Notes: a model not told the origin generated them from the letters alone. Positions 1 through 7,762 are shown, counted from the first letter of the stretch. The stretch: DNA of 10,105 nt from Ochromonadaceae sp. CCMP2298 (GCA_026770595.1 MU634804.1:1-10105), one strand, 5' to 3'. Numbers and translations: made by a program.

Positions 1-210
1 CAGCGCCAACCACCTACAACACAGCGCAAAGGAACTACAACACAGCGCCAACCACCTACAACACAGCGCCATCCACCTACAACACAGCGACAACCACCTA
101 TAACACAGCAACAACCACCGACAACACAGCGCCAACCACCTACAACACAGCGCCAACCACCTACAACACAGCGCCAACCATCTACAACACAGCGCCAACC
201 ACCGCAAACC
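1..210. repeat. 21-bp minisatellite, 10 copies, cut by the left window edge
   Basis: Ten head-to-tail copies of a 21-bp unit that begins CAGCGCCAACC and ends TACAACA run from the first base. Copies 1, 3, 7 and 8 are identical. Copies 4 and 9 differ at one base, copies 5 and 6 at two or three, copy 2 at five, and copy 10 decays at its end. The period is seven codons and five of six frames stay open, so openness alone is no proof of coding. On the plus strand one frame reads QRQPPTT repeated. On the minus strand the frame continuing the EGF-like gene reads VVGGWRC repeated. The array may be an intronic minisatellite or part of a Cys-rich repeat exon of the gene to its right. It probably continues off the window. 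Confidence 0.93.
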
Positions 211-262
211 ACACATTCAAACTGCCACATCTCTACGTCAGCACACCGCCTCATGACACAGT
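1..262 (-). other. Candidate eighth exon of the EGF-like gene, or intron containing the minisatellite
   Basis: After the GTGAGT donor at 349-344 the minus strand has a pyrimidine-rich stretch ending in CTTTAG (acceptor at 264-263). From 262 the frame that fits the donor phase stays open to the window edge. It reads a short Cys-containing segment (about YCVMRRCADVEMWQFEC), then VVGGWRC-type heptads from the 21-bp repeat. The proposed intron is only 87 nt, a multiple of three, and has no in-frame stop, so splicing here is not forced by frame. In this protein one would expect another EGF module next, and this segment is not clearly one. An intron extending past the window, with the repeat inside it, is about as likely. 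Confidence 0.35.
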
Positions 263-349
263 CTAAAGGAAAAGGCACAGACATAGACACAGACACAGGC
301 AGAGACATTGACATAGGCAGAGAAACAGAGCACACACACAAGCACTCAC

Positions 350-3300
350 ATGAGTTTTTGTCCCTCTCGCAGTCGCGGATATCGCACGCGGGTCCGGAGT
401 ATCCGGGGCGGCACTTGCACACGCCGGTCAGCTTGTCGCACAAGCCCATGCTGCTGCACTCAGCGAACGCGTGCGCCTCGTCCCCAGCAGAGGGCTCGTC
501 GTGCCAGGCGGCGCCCTGAGGGTGTGGGTAGGGTGTGGGTAGGGTGGGAGGGTGTGGGAGGTGGGAGAAGGGGGGATTAGAGCCGAAAGAGAAGGTTAAT
601 AGTCGACAAAGGGGGTTGGGTAGGGTTGAGAAGCAGGGAACCTACCCTAGGACAGCTGCGCACAGTGCACGTGATCCCGCTGAACCCGTCGTAGCACTCG
701 CACACACCCGTGCTGTTCCCGCAAAAGCCCTGCCCGTTGCAGGCGTCCAGCCCGCCCACCAGGCAGTCCTGCTGCTCCCTGGACAGATACCCACAGTCGC
801 CTATAGTGCCCGCCGCGCCGTAGCCGTCGCTCGAGGCAGCCCGGTATTTCTTCTGGCCGCCCACTGAGGCAGAGAAACAGGTGCAGGTGCCCGAGCCGTA
901 GTTGCACAGGCCTTGGCGGGAGCACTCGTAGGACTGGCCTATGGCGGCGTTGGAGGAGAGGGTGACGTTGTGCGGGTACGAGTCGACCGAGTCGCCGGGC
1001 AGCTGGGTTGCGTCGAACAGGGACAAGAAGGGGATATTCCCGTATTCCGAGTAGAAGACGATGTCGATGGCGTTGTCAGTGCCGGCGTAGCAGATGCGGT
1101 CCACTGTGCCGCGCACTGTGACGTTGATGCTCATGCCCCAGTTGGCTGACACTAGATCGGGCAGGCCCAGCAGAGCGGCCTCGATAGCTGCAGCCGCGCC
1201 GTTTGCTGTGACGTCGACCGGGTCAGAGATGGAGTTGCGGTAGGAGAAGTAGACCCGCCCGGTGCAGGTGGGGCACGCCACGCAGTGCAGGGCGTGCACA
1301 GTGGCCATGCGCAGCACAGGCAGGCCGTCCCCCAGAAGCAGGCGGGTGGAGCCGTGGGGCCACTGGCGGGTGTTGGAGGTATTCTGGGTTAAAAGCAGTG
1401 GAGCCATAGGGCCCTTTTGGTCTTTGAAGATGATGGTGGTGGACACGACGTTGTTGGAGCCGCACACTTGGGGCAGGCCCCCTTCGCTCTCGAGGGCGGG
1501 CATGAGCACACTGACCTGCAGAGCAAGGAAATGAGTGAGAGGGGAGGGGGTGTAGGAGAGAGTAAACAAGGGAGGAAGGGAGAAAGGGAGTGAGTGAGTG
1601 AGGGGGTATAGGAGAGAGAAAACAAGGGAGGGAGGGAGGGAGAAGGGCAAGTAAGCAAATCGGGTGAGGTGGAAGACACATAACAAGATTGGACTGCCTC
1701 TGCTCTACTTCTGCCTCTACTGCCTCTTCTTATTATGTTGCTTCTTCCTCCTCTGCCTCTGCCTCTACTGTCCCCTCACCTCTCCCACCAGCGGGTTGCG
1801 CTCCAGCGCGATCTTCAGCAGCCCTGGCTCCGCGTCGAATGGTATGGGGTCCGTGTACCGCCCCATCACAAGCAGTGCAAAATACCCCTCCGTAGCCATG
1901 CACTGCAGCACCAAGCGCTCCTCCCGCCCCCCCCCTTCGGAGGGGTCCCGGCCCCAGGGGCAGGAGCGGCGGCTGCAGTCGTAAGCTTCCCATCCGGGGT
2001 CGCAGAGGCAGCCCTGGAATTTGTCTGCATCCCAGGAGGAGTAGCTCACGGGGGGTCGGATGAGCGCGCTGCGGGGTGTGGGGTGTGGGGGTGTGAGGGT
2101 GTGGGAGTGTGGGGATGTGGGGATGTGGGGTGTGGGGTTTGGAATAGAGGGAGAGTGTGTGTGATAGAGAGAGTATAAAAGAGGTAGAAGAGAGAGCGTA
2201 AATATTTGTGCGTTACTGCATGTGCTACAGTGTGCGAGAGAAGAAGAGATAAAGAGAGAGAACAGATAGAGAAAACAGACAGAAAAGGAAGAGAAAGAGA
2301 GGAACGGGTACAGTCAAGATCACACTTACAGCCCATCGAACTCAGCCCCCATCTCCCGCATCGTCTTGCACACCCCGTGGCCCGAGCAGTGCGGGGTGTT
2401 ACTAAGGTCCAAGGTGCCTGCCAGCTGGGCCGAGGAGGCCGCCCCCTCTATGAAGATGTTCTCAGTGACCAGGTTGCCAGTGGTCACGGTCTGCACGGTG
2501 GTGGGGCAGATGGCTGGAGGGGGGGATGGAGTGGTGGGAGAGGGTGGGAGAGGGAAGAGAATATGGGGAGAGGAAGAGGGAATAGAGGAGAGGGCAGGGA
2601 GAGGGAAGAGAATATGGGGGGAGAGGGGTGTAAAGGAGATGCAAGGGTAGAGGCAGAGATAGAGGCACAATTATGGGAGGATGTCGTGACAGAGGGGGCA
2701 GTAGGGACAGTGGCACTCACTCCTCTCGCAGGCGCTGCCATCAAAGCCATCGCGGCAGGCGCAGTTGCCGGTCAGCGGGTTGCAAGAGCCCTGCGTAGCA
2801 GGCAAGTGGCAGAAAGGAGGAAGAATAATGCCAGCACCAGATGGAGGGGGGGGAGGTGGTAGATGGTAAGAGACGAAGAGGGGAGTGGGGAGACGGCAGC
2901 GGAGTTGGCAGGGGGCAGAGGACAGGGGACACAGGGCAGGGGGCAGATGTCAGGTGTCAGGTGTCAGGTGGCAGGGGTTGGTGTTGTGGGGTCCTCACCA
3001 TGTTGGAACAGGGCACTAGCTCCAGGTTGCGCTTGTTGTTCTCCAGGGGCTTGGAGAACCAGCTCTCGCCGAAGGGGCAGAACGCTGGGGATGGGAGCAG
3101 GGAGCAGGGGAGCCGGGAAAAGGAAGCAGAGATAAGGGGGCAGGCAACAGGCAGTAGAGGGAAGGAAACAGGCAAGGAGCACACAGTAGAGAGCAGATGA
3201 TAGATCAGGTCAGTGACTAGTGGACAGAGGTGGGGTGCGCAGACTGCTCGGAGGCACTCACTGTATTCGCACGCTTCTCCGTGGAAGCCCCCCGCGCACA

Positions 3301-3445
3301 TGCACAGCCCATTCGTCCCATTGCGGTAGCCACGTCCGCTGCAGAGAGATATAGCGCCCACGGGGGTGGGTAGCATGAAAAAAATGAGGAAGAAGAGGCA
3401 AATTGTGGCCACTAGCACCGCGAGCTGCCCCCGCTCGGTCGCCAT
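350..3445 (-). CDS. Large EGF-like Cys-rich secreted or membrane protein, 5' part (seven exons; 3' end off the window)
   Basis: Exons by position: 3445-3262, 3084-2999, 2790-2721, 2513-2330, 2044-1780, 1515-646 and 515-350, giving about 608 residues before the last visible donor. The start ATG at 3445 has A at -3 and G at +4 and opens a hydrophobic signal peptide (residues 8-31, cleavage likely after PTPVGA). EGF-like modules with the C-x-C...G-F/Y-x-G-x-x-C pattern lie at about residues 35-59, 87-111, 156-198, 461-505, 522-546 and 573-597. Between them are non-EGF stretches, including YSSWDADKFQGCLCDPGW (176-193) and a beta-rich segment at about 219-263. Sequons occur at N42, N308, N394, N446 and N530. 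All donors are GT (GTGAGT, GTGAGG, GTAAGT or GTAGGT) and all acceptors AG. Introns 2 to 6 carry in-frame stops, which supports splicing; intron 1 (177 nt) does not. The architecture matches a family I recall from stramenopiles and haptophytes, often thousands of residues long. Its function is unknown; extracellular adhesion or a wall role is inference. Confidence 0.85.
1546..1630. repeat. Imperfect 56-bp tandem duplication in intron 5 of the EGF-like gene
   Basis: A 29-nt segment at 1546-1574 recurs at 1602-1630 with two mismatches; the spacing of 56 bp marks a decayed tandem duplication. The whole tract is purine-rich on the plus strand, so the transcript of the gene is pyrimidine-rich here, just upstream of the acceptor at 1517-1516. 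It is probably a simple-sequence expansion in the polypyrimidine part of the intron. Confidence 0.75.
2073..2138 (+). repeat. G-rich GTGTGGG simple repeat in intron 4 of the EGF-like gene
   Basis: The plus strand has about ten runs of three to five G separated by TGT, TGTGA or AT. The runs are dense enough for G-quadruplex formation on the strand opposite the mRNA sense. In the transcript it is a C-rich tract shortly upstream of the acceptor at 2046-2045. A related G-rich tract lies at 521-575 in intron 6. Confidence 0.7.
2546..2619. repeat. 51-bp-spaced direct repeat in intron 3 of the EGF-like gene
   Basis: A 23-nt purine-rich block at 2546-2568 is repeated exactly at 2597-2619. It sits near the 3' end of intron 3 (acceptor at 2515-2514) in a GA-rich (plus strand) tract. 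It is another duplicated simple-sequence segment in the same gene. Confidence 0.75.
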
Positions 3446-3951
3446 TCTCAGCTGTTGGGGTTGCGCGCTCGCCAAGTCGTCAGCACCACAGTGGACAGGG
3501 ACAGAGAGGCGGATATCCCTCAGCAGGCTCAGCGGCAGTGCTCGGCTCATCCCAGCAGCAAGGCACACATCAAATCTTCCCCGCTTGGCGCAAGATGTCT
3601 CCTCAGCAAGTCCGTTACTTTAGCGAGGGGTTTTGAAAATATCTTGGCTGTGAAATTGATCAAAACCCATTTCCAGGATTGATATCCCATATTGGCGCCG
3701 ATATTTGAGATGAGGTATTCAAATGACGCCAAGCATGTGCACAAGCCACCCAGCCGCGTCCGCTGCTCAACTCAAAAGCTGGAAGACCTCGCCGGGGGCT
3801 TGCTCTGTTGTTCTTCAGCTGCAACTCTTGGCACTCTTCCTCTCTGGACACTCTGGACTCTCTGTCTATCCCCACATCCGTCCATCCGAGCGATCGATTC
3901 TTCGGTGGCACGCTCGTGATTTTATCGGTTCGAGTCATTCGCGGAAGAGCC
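3446..3951. promoter_or_regulatory. Divergent intergenic region between the EGF-like gene and the RsfS gene
   Basis: These 506 bp separate two start codons pointing away from each other, so both promoters and 5' UTRs should lie here. I see no convincing TATA box. A near-palindrome at 3689-3704 (ATATTGGCGCCGATAT, one mismatched pair) contains TTGGCGCC at 3692-3699, which resembles an E2F/DP site. That assignment is a motif guess. Open frames across this stretch show no recognisable protein. Confidence 0.5.
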
Positions 3952-4713
3952 ATGCTTCGCATTGCTGTTGTTGCACTGCTGCTAGCGGCGGCGATCTGCC
4001 GGACGGACGGCTTCAGCTACTCAAAGGGGGCGAGCATATGTGGCGGGTGGAGGACGTGCAAATCCACTGCTCTGTGGAGCACCCCTAACGAGGGCACGAA
4101 GAAGAAGCTGTCCAACAGAGACAAGACGCTGTCCAATATGATTGACTCCATCACCTACAGCCGGGCGCGCGGCGAGCCCATGGTGAGCCTGGCAGACGAC
4201 CCTTTGGTGCCCATGGTGGAGGCTATTGTGAAGTCAGCGGATATGCGGAAAGCGGCTTCGATTAAGGTGCTGAGGGTGTTCCAGCTGACCGAGGTGACTC
4301 AGTTTATGATCCTGATCGAGGGATACAACAACAGACAGAACCAAGCCATCGCCCTGGCCATCGAGGACGACGTGCAGGAAAGTTTCGACAACACTCCCTT
4401 CGCTAAGGAGGGCACTGCGGCCTCTGGCTGGATCCTGATGGACTACGGATCCATCATCGCGCACATCATGACACCGCAGATGTCCGCCTTCTACAAGCTG
4501 GAGAAGAAGTGGGCCGGCGCGGAGTACATGGATCTCACCCACCTGCTGGTGCAGGACTCCCCCACTAAGGGCATTATGAGCACAGTGAGACCGGGCGAGA
4601 TGGATGAGGACGAGGCCTTCTGGGGTGACGACGCGCCTGACCTTACTGGCGAGCCGGAGGAGGAGGCTGAATTCTACGACGCAGACGAGGAGGACGAGGA
4701 GTGGACCGCCTAA
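3952..4713 (+). CDS. Plastid-targeted ribosome silencing factor, RsfS/Iojap (DUF143) family
   Basis: The protein has 253 residues in a single exon. RsfS binds uL14 of the large ribosomal subunit and blocks subunit joining; plastid Iojap proteins belong to the same family. The conserved domain spans about residues 84-190 and holds the hallmark GWILMDYGSIIAHIMTPQ (159-176) followed by AFYKLEKKW (179-187), comparable to WIVVDxGDVIVHVM and LYxLEKLW in bacterial RsfS. Residues 1-20 form an ER signal peptide with Phe21 right after it (DG|FSYS), then a basic, hydroxylated stretch. This is the bipartite presequence of complex red plastids, so action on stromal ribosomes is likely. Residues 217-253 are a strongly acidic tail absent from short bacterial homologues. 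The frame is open further upstream (to an ATG at 3808), but the ATG at 3952 is chosen because it places the signal peptide at the N-terminus. The gene converges on the RRM gene. Confidence 0.9.
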   Translation: MLRIAVVALLLAAAICRTDGFSYSKGASICGGWRTCKSTALWSTPNEGTKKKLSNRDKTLSNMIDSITYSRARGEPMVSLADDPLVPMVEAIVKSADMRKAASIKVLRVFQLTEVTQFMILIEGYNNRQNQAIALAIEDDVQESFDNTPFAKEGTAASGWILMDYGSIIAHIMTPQMSAFYKLEKKWAGAEYMDLTHLLVQDSPTKGIMSTVRPGEMDEDEAFWGDDAPDLTGEPEEEAEFYDADEEDEEWTA

Positions 4714-4893
4714 ATCCTCCTTTATGAACTATTATGTATGCCCCGGAAACTATTGTATAAAATAGGAATATAGGACAGAGTAGCTTGCATTTGTGTGCTT
4801 TCCCTTTCCTAGAAAACAAAGCTCAAAAGCCCCAGATCCCCAAATAACCTTTTTTTACAGAGTGTACAAGACCTGACTAGACTATGACTAGGT
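4714..4893. other. Convergent 3' intergenic region, 180 bp
   Basis: This AT-richer stretch lies between the stop codons of the RsfS gene (plus) and the RRM gene (minus) and must contain both polyadenylation sites. TATAAAATA at about 4756-4764 on the plus strand and TGTAAAAAAA on the minus strand (around 4849-4861) are the only A-rich signals. Neither can be assigned firmly. Confidence 0.4.
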
Positions 4894-6130
4894 TTAGGAG
4901 GTCCAGTCGAGGCGTATGTTTCGGCCCAGCAGCTCCTTGCCGTCCTGCTTCATGGCCTTGTCTGCCTCCTCGCTGCTGCCGAACTCCACGTAGCCAGCGC
5001 CCTGCATGAAAAAGTTATAGTAGAGACGCAGTGAGAGAAAGAGGCAGAAAGAGGTAGAGATAGAGATAGATATATAGAGATATAGTGATAGAGGCAGAAG
5101 CATAGACAGAGAATTACGAGATTAGAGAGTTGGCGATATACAGCATCGATGGCATATGGTATGTGGCACTTTCGCGAGCCCCTATCCCTCTGCCTCTGCC
5201 ACTCACCCTGAACTCCTCCGTGCCCACCCTGGTCAGCCAGCGCAGCCCCACCAGCGTGCCGCAGTCCTTGAAAAACTCCACGATAGCCTCGTCGTCGATG
5301 TTGTACGACAGATTGCCTGCGAAGAGTTTGCAGCAACCCTCAGGCTTCTCGGTCTTTTCGCGCCTAGGGGGCTGGTTCGCTTGCTCTCCCCCGGGTCCCG
5401 GCTTGCCCCTACCCGAGCCGCCGTGTGGGGGCCACTTGTCACCAGGCCGGGGGGGGCAGTAGTACAGCTTGAGTGGCCTGCCGAGGAACTTGCTCTTGTC
5501 TTGCATCACGGCCATCGCGGCTGCCTCCGGGTCCTTCATCTCCAGAAACGAGGACCCATAGAACTCCCCCGTCTGCTTGTCCGTGATCCACTTGATGAAC
5601 GTCGTCCCCGGCAATTGCTCCTTCAATTGCTCCTCGGTAATGGTTTTGTTCAGGTTGCCGCAGAAGAGGCGCGTGACTTTCTCGGGGTTTTTGGTCAGGT
5701 ACTCGTGGGGGAAGAGGTTCTCTCTCCAGTACTTCTCGCCGTTCTTCCACAACTCCTCGGGCACGAAGCCGCCCACCACCTCCACCTTGCCCTTATCCGA
5801 TTTGGGCTTCTTCGTCTTCTTGGGCTTCTCCTCTACCTCAGCAGGCGCCTCTGCCTCCTTGTCCTCCCCCCCATCCTCCCCCCCATCCTCACCCTCGCCA
5901 GACCTCTTGCGCTTGGACCCTCCGTGCTCCGCATTCACGCTATAGGTGTCCTCGTCCTTCACTAGCTTCTGCTTCTTCACCAGCGATTCCAGAGTGGACG
6001 TGAATGTCGCTTCGAAGTCATCCTCTTTGTCCTTGTACTCCTCCGCCAGCAGTTTGAGCGTCGCCTTCTTGGCTTTCTTGGCCGTCAGCGGGCCCTTCGC
6101 GGTGAGCGCTTCCACAATAGCCTTCTTCAT
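4894..6130 (-). CDS. Nuclear two-RRM RNA-binding protein, nucleolin-like layout
   Basis: Two exons, 6130-5207 and 5001-4894, encode 343 residues. The 205-nt intron has a GTGAGT donor (5206-5201) and a TGCAG acceptor ending at 5002, phase 0, and joins the RRM2 motif FR|GAGYVEF correctly. RRM1 covers about 153-226 (RNP2 LFCGNL at 155-160, RNP1-like GEFYGSSFLEM at 188-198). RRM2 covers about 267-341 (RNP2 LFAGNL at 269-274, RNP1 FRGAGYVEF at 307-315). An N-terminal basic helical segment (1-66, rich in Lys-Ala) may be a small winged-helix or DNA/RNA-binding module. A linker at 72-115 alternates basic KRKR, acidic EDGGEDGGED and KKTKKPK, which suggests nuclear or nucleolar location. An RG/PG-rich linker at 227-262 separates the RRMs. 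A role in rRNA processing or mRNA binding is inferred from layout only. The ATG at 6130 is the first in-frame ATG; the open frame reaches 6142 only through a GTG. Confidence 0.88.
5002..5206 (-). other. Intron of the RRM gene with a GATA/GAGA microsatellite
   Basis: The 205-nt intron holds a simple-sequence tract at about 5034-5103: on the plus strand GAGA, GATAGA and TATAGAGATATAG units, which become a CTCT/TATC pyrimidine-rich tract in the transcript. Near the donor the transcript reads GGCAGAGGCAGAGG, a motif also present near the donor of intron 5 of the EGF-like gene. Confidence 0.75.
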
Positions 6131-6460
6131 TGTTCTCGACACTCACCTTTGTCTCTCGATGTAGAAGATACGGAGATAAAGGCATGGGCGCTCTTGGTTC
6201 TTCACATCGCAGCACCAAGCCCGGACAAAACGATGGGTGGACAAGGGAATGCCCACAATAGGCATCGAGAGTACGTTTAAAAAAAACGTATTATTGATGC
6301 TGATGGCACGAAAGGGAAGAAAGGGGGGAAATGCACATGATCTAACTTACAGTATATCTACAAGTTTAGGGGCTATCTAATGTCTAAAGCACAAAGCTAT
6401 CAAACTGTGCACCTTTGCAGGTATTATGCGTCATGCTTCGTGGCTTTGAGGCGTACGTCT
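6131..6460. promoter_or_regulatory. Tandem intergenic region: RRM promoter and CYP38-like 3' UTR
   Basis: These 330 bp lie between two minus-strand genes. They must hold the 3' end of the cyclophilin transcript (right side) and the promoter and 5' UTR of the RRM gene (left side). I see no coding sequence. The only structured element is the inverted repeat at 6272-6290, listed separately. Confidence 0.5.
6272..6290. repeat. Perfect inverted repeat TACGTTT-AAAAA-AAACGTA
   Basis: Two 7-nt arms flank a five-A loop. The arms carry an ACGT core of the kind bound by bZIP factors. The position, about 140 bp upstream of the RRM start codon, would suit a promoter element. A role in transcript 3' end formation for the upstream cyclophilin gene is an alternative. 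Confidence 0.6.
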
Positions 6461-7762
6461 TTATGGTAAGATAAGGTTTTGCTTTCCTGCGACGATCTTG
6501 GCAGAGACAATCACGTCGTCCAGGCTCACCTGGCTGAGCAGCTGCTCGTTCTTCGTGACATAGCCAAAGCAGCTGTAGAAGCCGTCGAGCGTGTTGCGGC
6601 CGGGGGCGATGAGAGCCTGCATCCACTTCAGCATGAAGAACTGCGTAGAGCCCGTGTCCGCCTGCTCGTTGTTCCGTGCCATGCCGAGTGCCCCGTAGGC
6701 CTGGAAGGGCAGCGCCTGGGTCTCCGTGGCGCGCAGGTCGTCGTCTGATGTGTAGCCGTAGGAGGGCTCTGTGTCTCCTTTGTAGAAGAGCTCCAGAGGC
6801 ACTGTGCGGGGCTTCTTGGTGGCGGGGTCTACGTAGGTCTCCCCGTCCGCCAGTGCTAGTGAGGCAGGGGGCTTGCCCGTCTGCACAGTCAGCTGCTCCA
6901 CCTTCTGCAGGGGCAGGCCGTTGTAGTAGCCCTTGCTCACCAGGTCGGCGAAGTTGCCCGCCGTGAGTGGGGCATGGTACCCGTCCAGCTCCAGAAGCAG
7001 CGTAAACTGAGGCACCACTGTCTTCCCGTCCTCCAGTCGGTACCCCCCACGCTTTGCCTTCACCTGCAGCTCCACCGTGGCGCGCCCCGTGAGCCTAGGT
7101 AGGGCGGCGAACTCCTCTGGGATCGTGAAGGGCAGCTGCTGGGCGGGCAGTTGCTGCAGCCGCAGGTCCGCCAGAGCTGAGGCCGCAGCCTCCTGCGCCT
7201 TCAGAGCAGTGCTGACGTCCTTCGCGCGCACGGCCTCGCCCAGCAGGTCCAATTGGGGCGAGAGCACGTCGTCGAAGAGAGACTCTGCGGCGCTCTTGCC
7301 GCCCCCGCTGATCAGGTATTCGCGGTTGGACTTGATGATATTGGACGCAGTGTTTGCGTCCTTTAAAACCGCGCCCCAGGCTTGAGGGTTAGTGAAGCCC
7401 ACCTGCTCGAAGCGCAGCTTGCACAGTTCCAGGTTCTCCTGAGCCATTTTCACATCTAGCGCCTCCTTGGAGCTCCCGAAGGCCCCCTTCTTGCCCAGCG
7501 GGATGGTCAGGCGTAAGAACTGTCCACCGTCCTTCACCAGGAACTGCCCCACGCCCACGTCCGCCATGCTGGCGACAGCTGCGGCTGCCGGGGGCGGACG
7601 CATCACGTCATCGAGGGAGCCGCATGAACCATCGAAGGCCACAGTTGAAGCTGCGATTGTCGCCACCACGCCCTTCAAGGTCTTCCTCAACAGCGGCGAC
7701 TGTCCAAAGAGTTGCAGCCCCCGGCAGCTGTGCAGGAGCGCGAGCACTGCAAAGGCACGCAT
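6461..7762 (-). CDS. CYP38: Thylakoid-lumen cyclophilin, CYP38/TLP40 type
   Basis: An intronless 433-residue protein. Plant CYP38 (TLP40) is a lumenal immunophilin needed for photosystem II assembly and repair. The N-terminus has a signal peptide (1-15), then a plastid segment and a second hydrophobic stretch (28-44, GVVATIAASTVAF) followed by an Ala-rich region ending near ASMAD (about 64-68). This fits a tripartite ER-plastid-lumen presequence, but no Phe sits at the expected first cleavage site. Residues about 70-205 are mostly helical, matching the PsbQ-like N-terminal bundle of CYP38. The C-terminal cyclophilin domain (about 226-433) carries DGYHAPLTAGNFADLVSKGY (260-279), VDPATKKPRTVPLE (311-324), MARNNEQADTGSTQFFML (361-378) and LDGFYSCFGYVT (392-403), closely like plant CYP38. 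The usual catalytic Phe-His-Arg is replaced near LQKVEQLTVQTG (285-296), so little or no isomerase activity is expected, as known for CYP38. The paralogue CYP37 is the main alternative. Confidence 0.9.
   Translation of the reverse strand: MRAFAVLALLHSCRGLQLFGQSPLLRKTLKGVVATIAASTVAFDGSCGSLDDVMRPPPAAAAVASMADVGVGQFLVKDGGQFLRLTIPLGKKGAFGSSKEALDVKMAQENLELCKLRFEQVGFTNPQAWGAVLKDANTASNIIKSNREYLISGGGKSAAESLFDDVLSPQLDLLGEAVRAKDVSTALKAQEAAASALADLRLQQLPAQQLPFTIPEEFAALPRLTGRATVELQVKAKRGGYRLEDGKTVVPQFTLLLELDGYHAPLTAGNFADLVSKGYYNGLPLQKVEQLTVQTGKPPASLALADGETYVDPATKKPRTVPLELFYKGDTEPSYGYTSDDDLRATETQALPFQAYGALGMARNNEQADTGSTQFFMLKWMQALIAPGRNTLDGFYSCFGYVTKNEQLLSQVSLDDVIVSAKIVAGKQNLILP

Noticed and set aside
1-210. 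CRISPR array
   Set aside because: The repeats are contiguous with no spacers and sit in a eukaryotic intron-bearing context.
253-519. Plus-strand open frame that extends left through the 21-bp repeat (open from base 1)
   Set aside because: It lies antisense to an exon with a clear EGF pattern, its composition is simple-sequence, and the repeat leaves five of six frames open by composition.
521-630. GGGTAGGG-type runs as possible interstitial telomere repeat
   Set aside because: The units are irregular and no run of TTAGGG or TTTAGGG is present.
913-1149. Plus-strand open frame across exon 6 of the EGF-like gene
   Set aside because: Shadow of a 290-codon exon whose minus-strand product has ordered Cys motifs and sequons.
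2951-2978. Four tandem CAGGTGT-like heptamers giving CTGAC motifs in the transcript, as possible branch points
   Set aside because: They lie close to the 5' donor of intron 2, far from its acceptor, so a branch-point role is unlikely.
3808-3951. N-terminal extension of RsfS from an ATG at 3808
   Set aside because: It would bury the signal peptide 48 residues inside the protein, which conflicts with plastid import.
4846-4860. Acceptor-like pyrimidine-CAG tract on the plus strand after the RsfS stop
   Set aside because: The RsfS domain and tail are complete and there is no fitting donor or downstream homologous exon before the convergent gene.
5156-5965. 269-residue plus-strand open frame
   Set aside because: It is antisense to the RRM protein exon, Leu- and Arg-rich with no recognisable domain, and explained by codon bias of the true gene.
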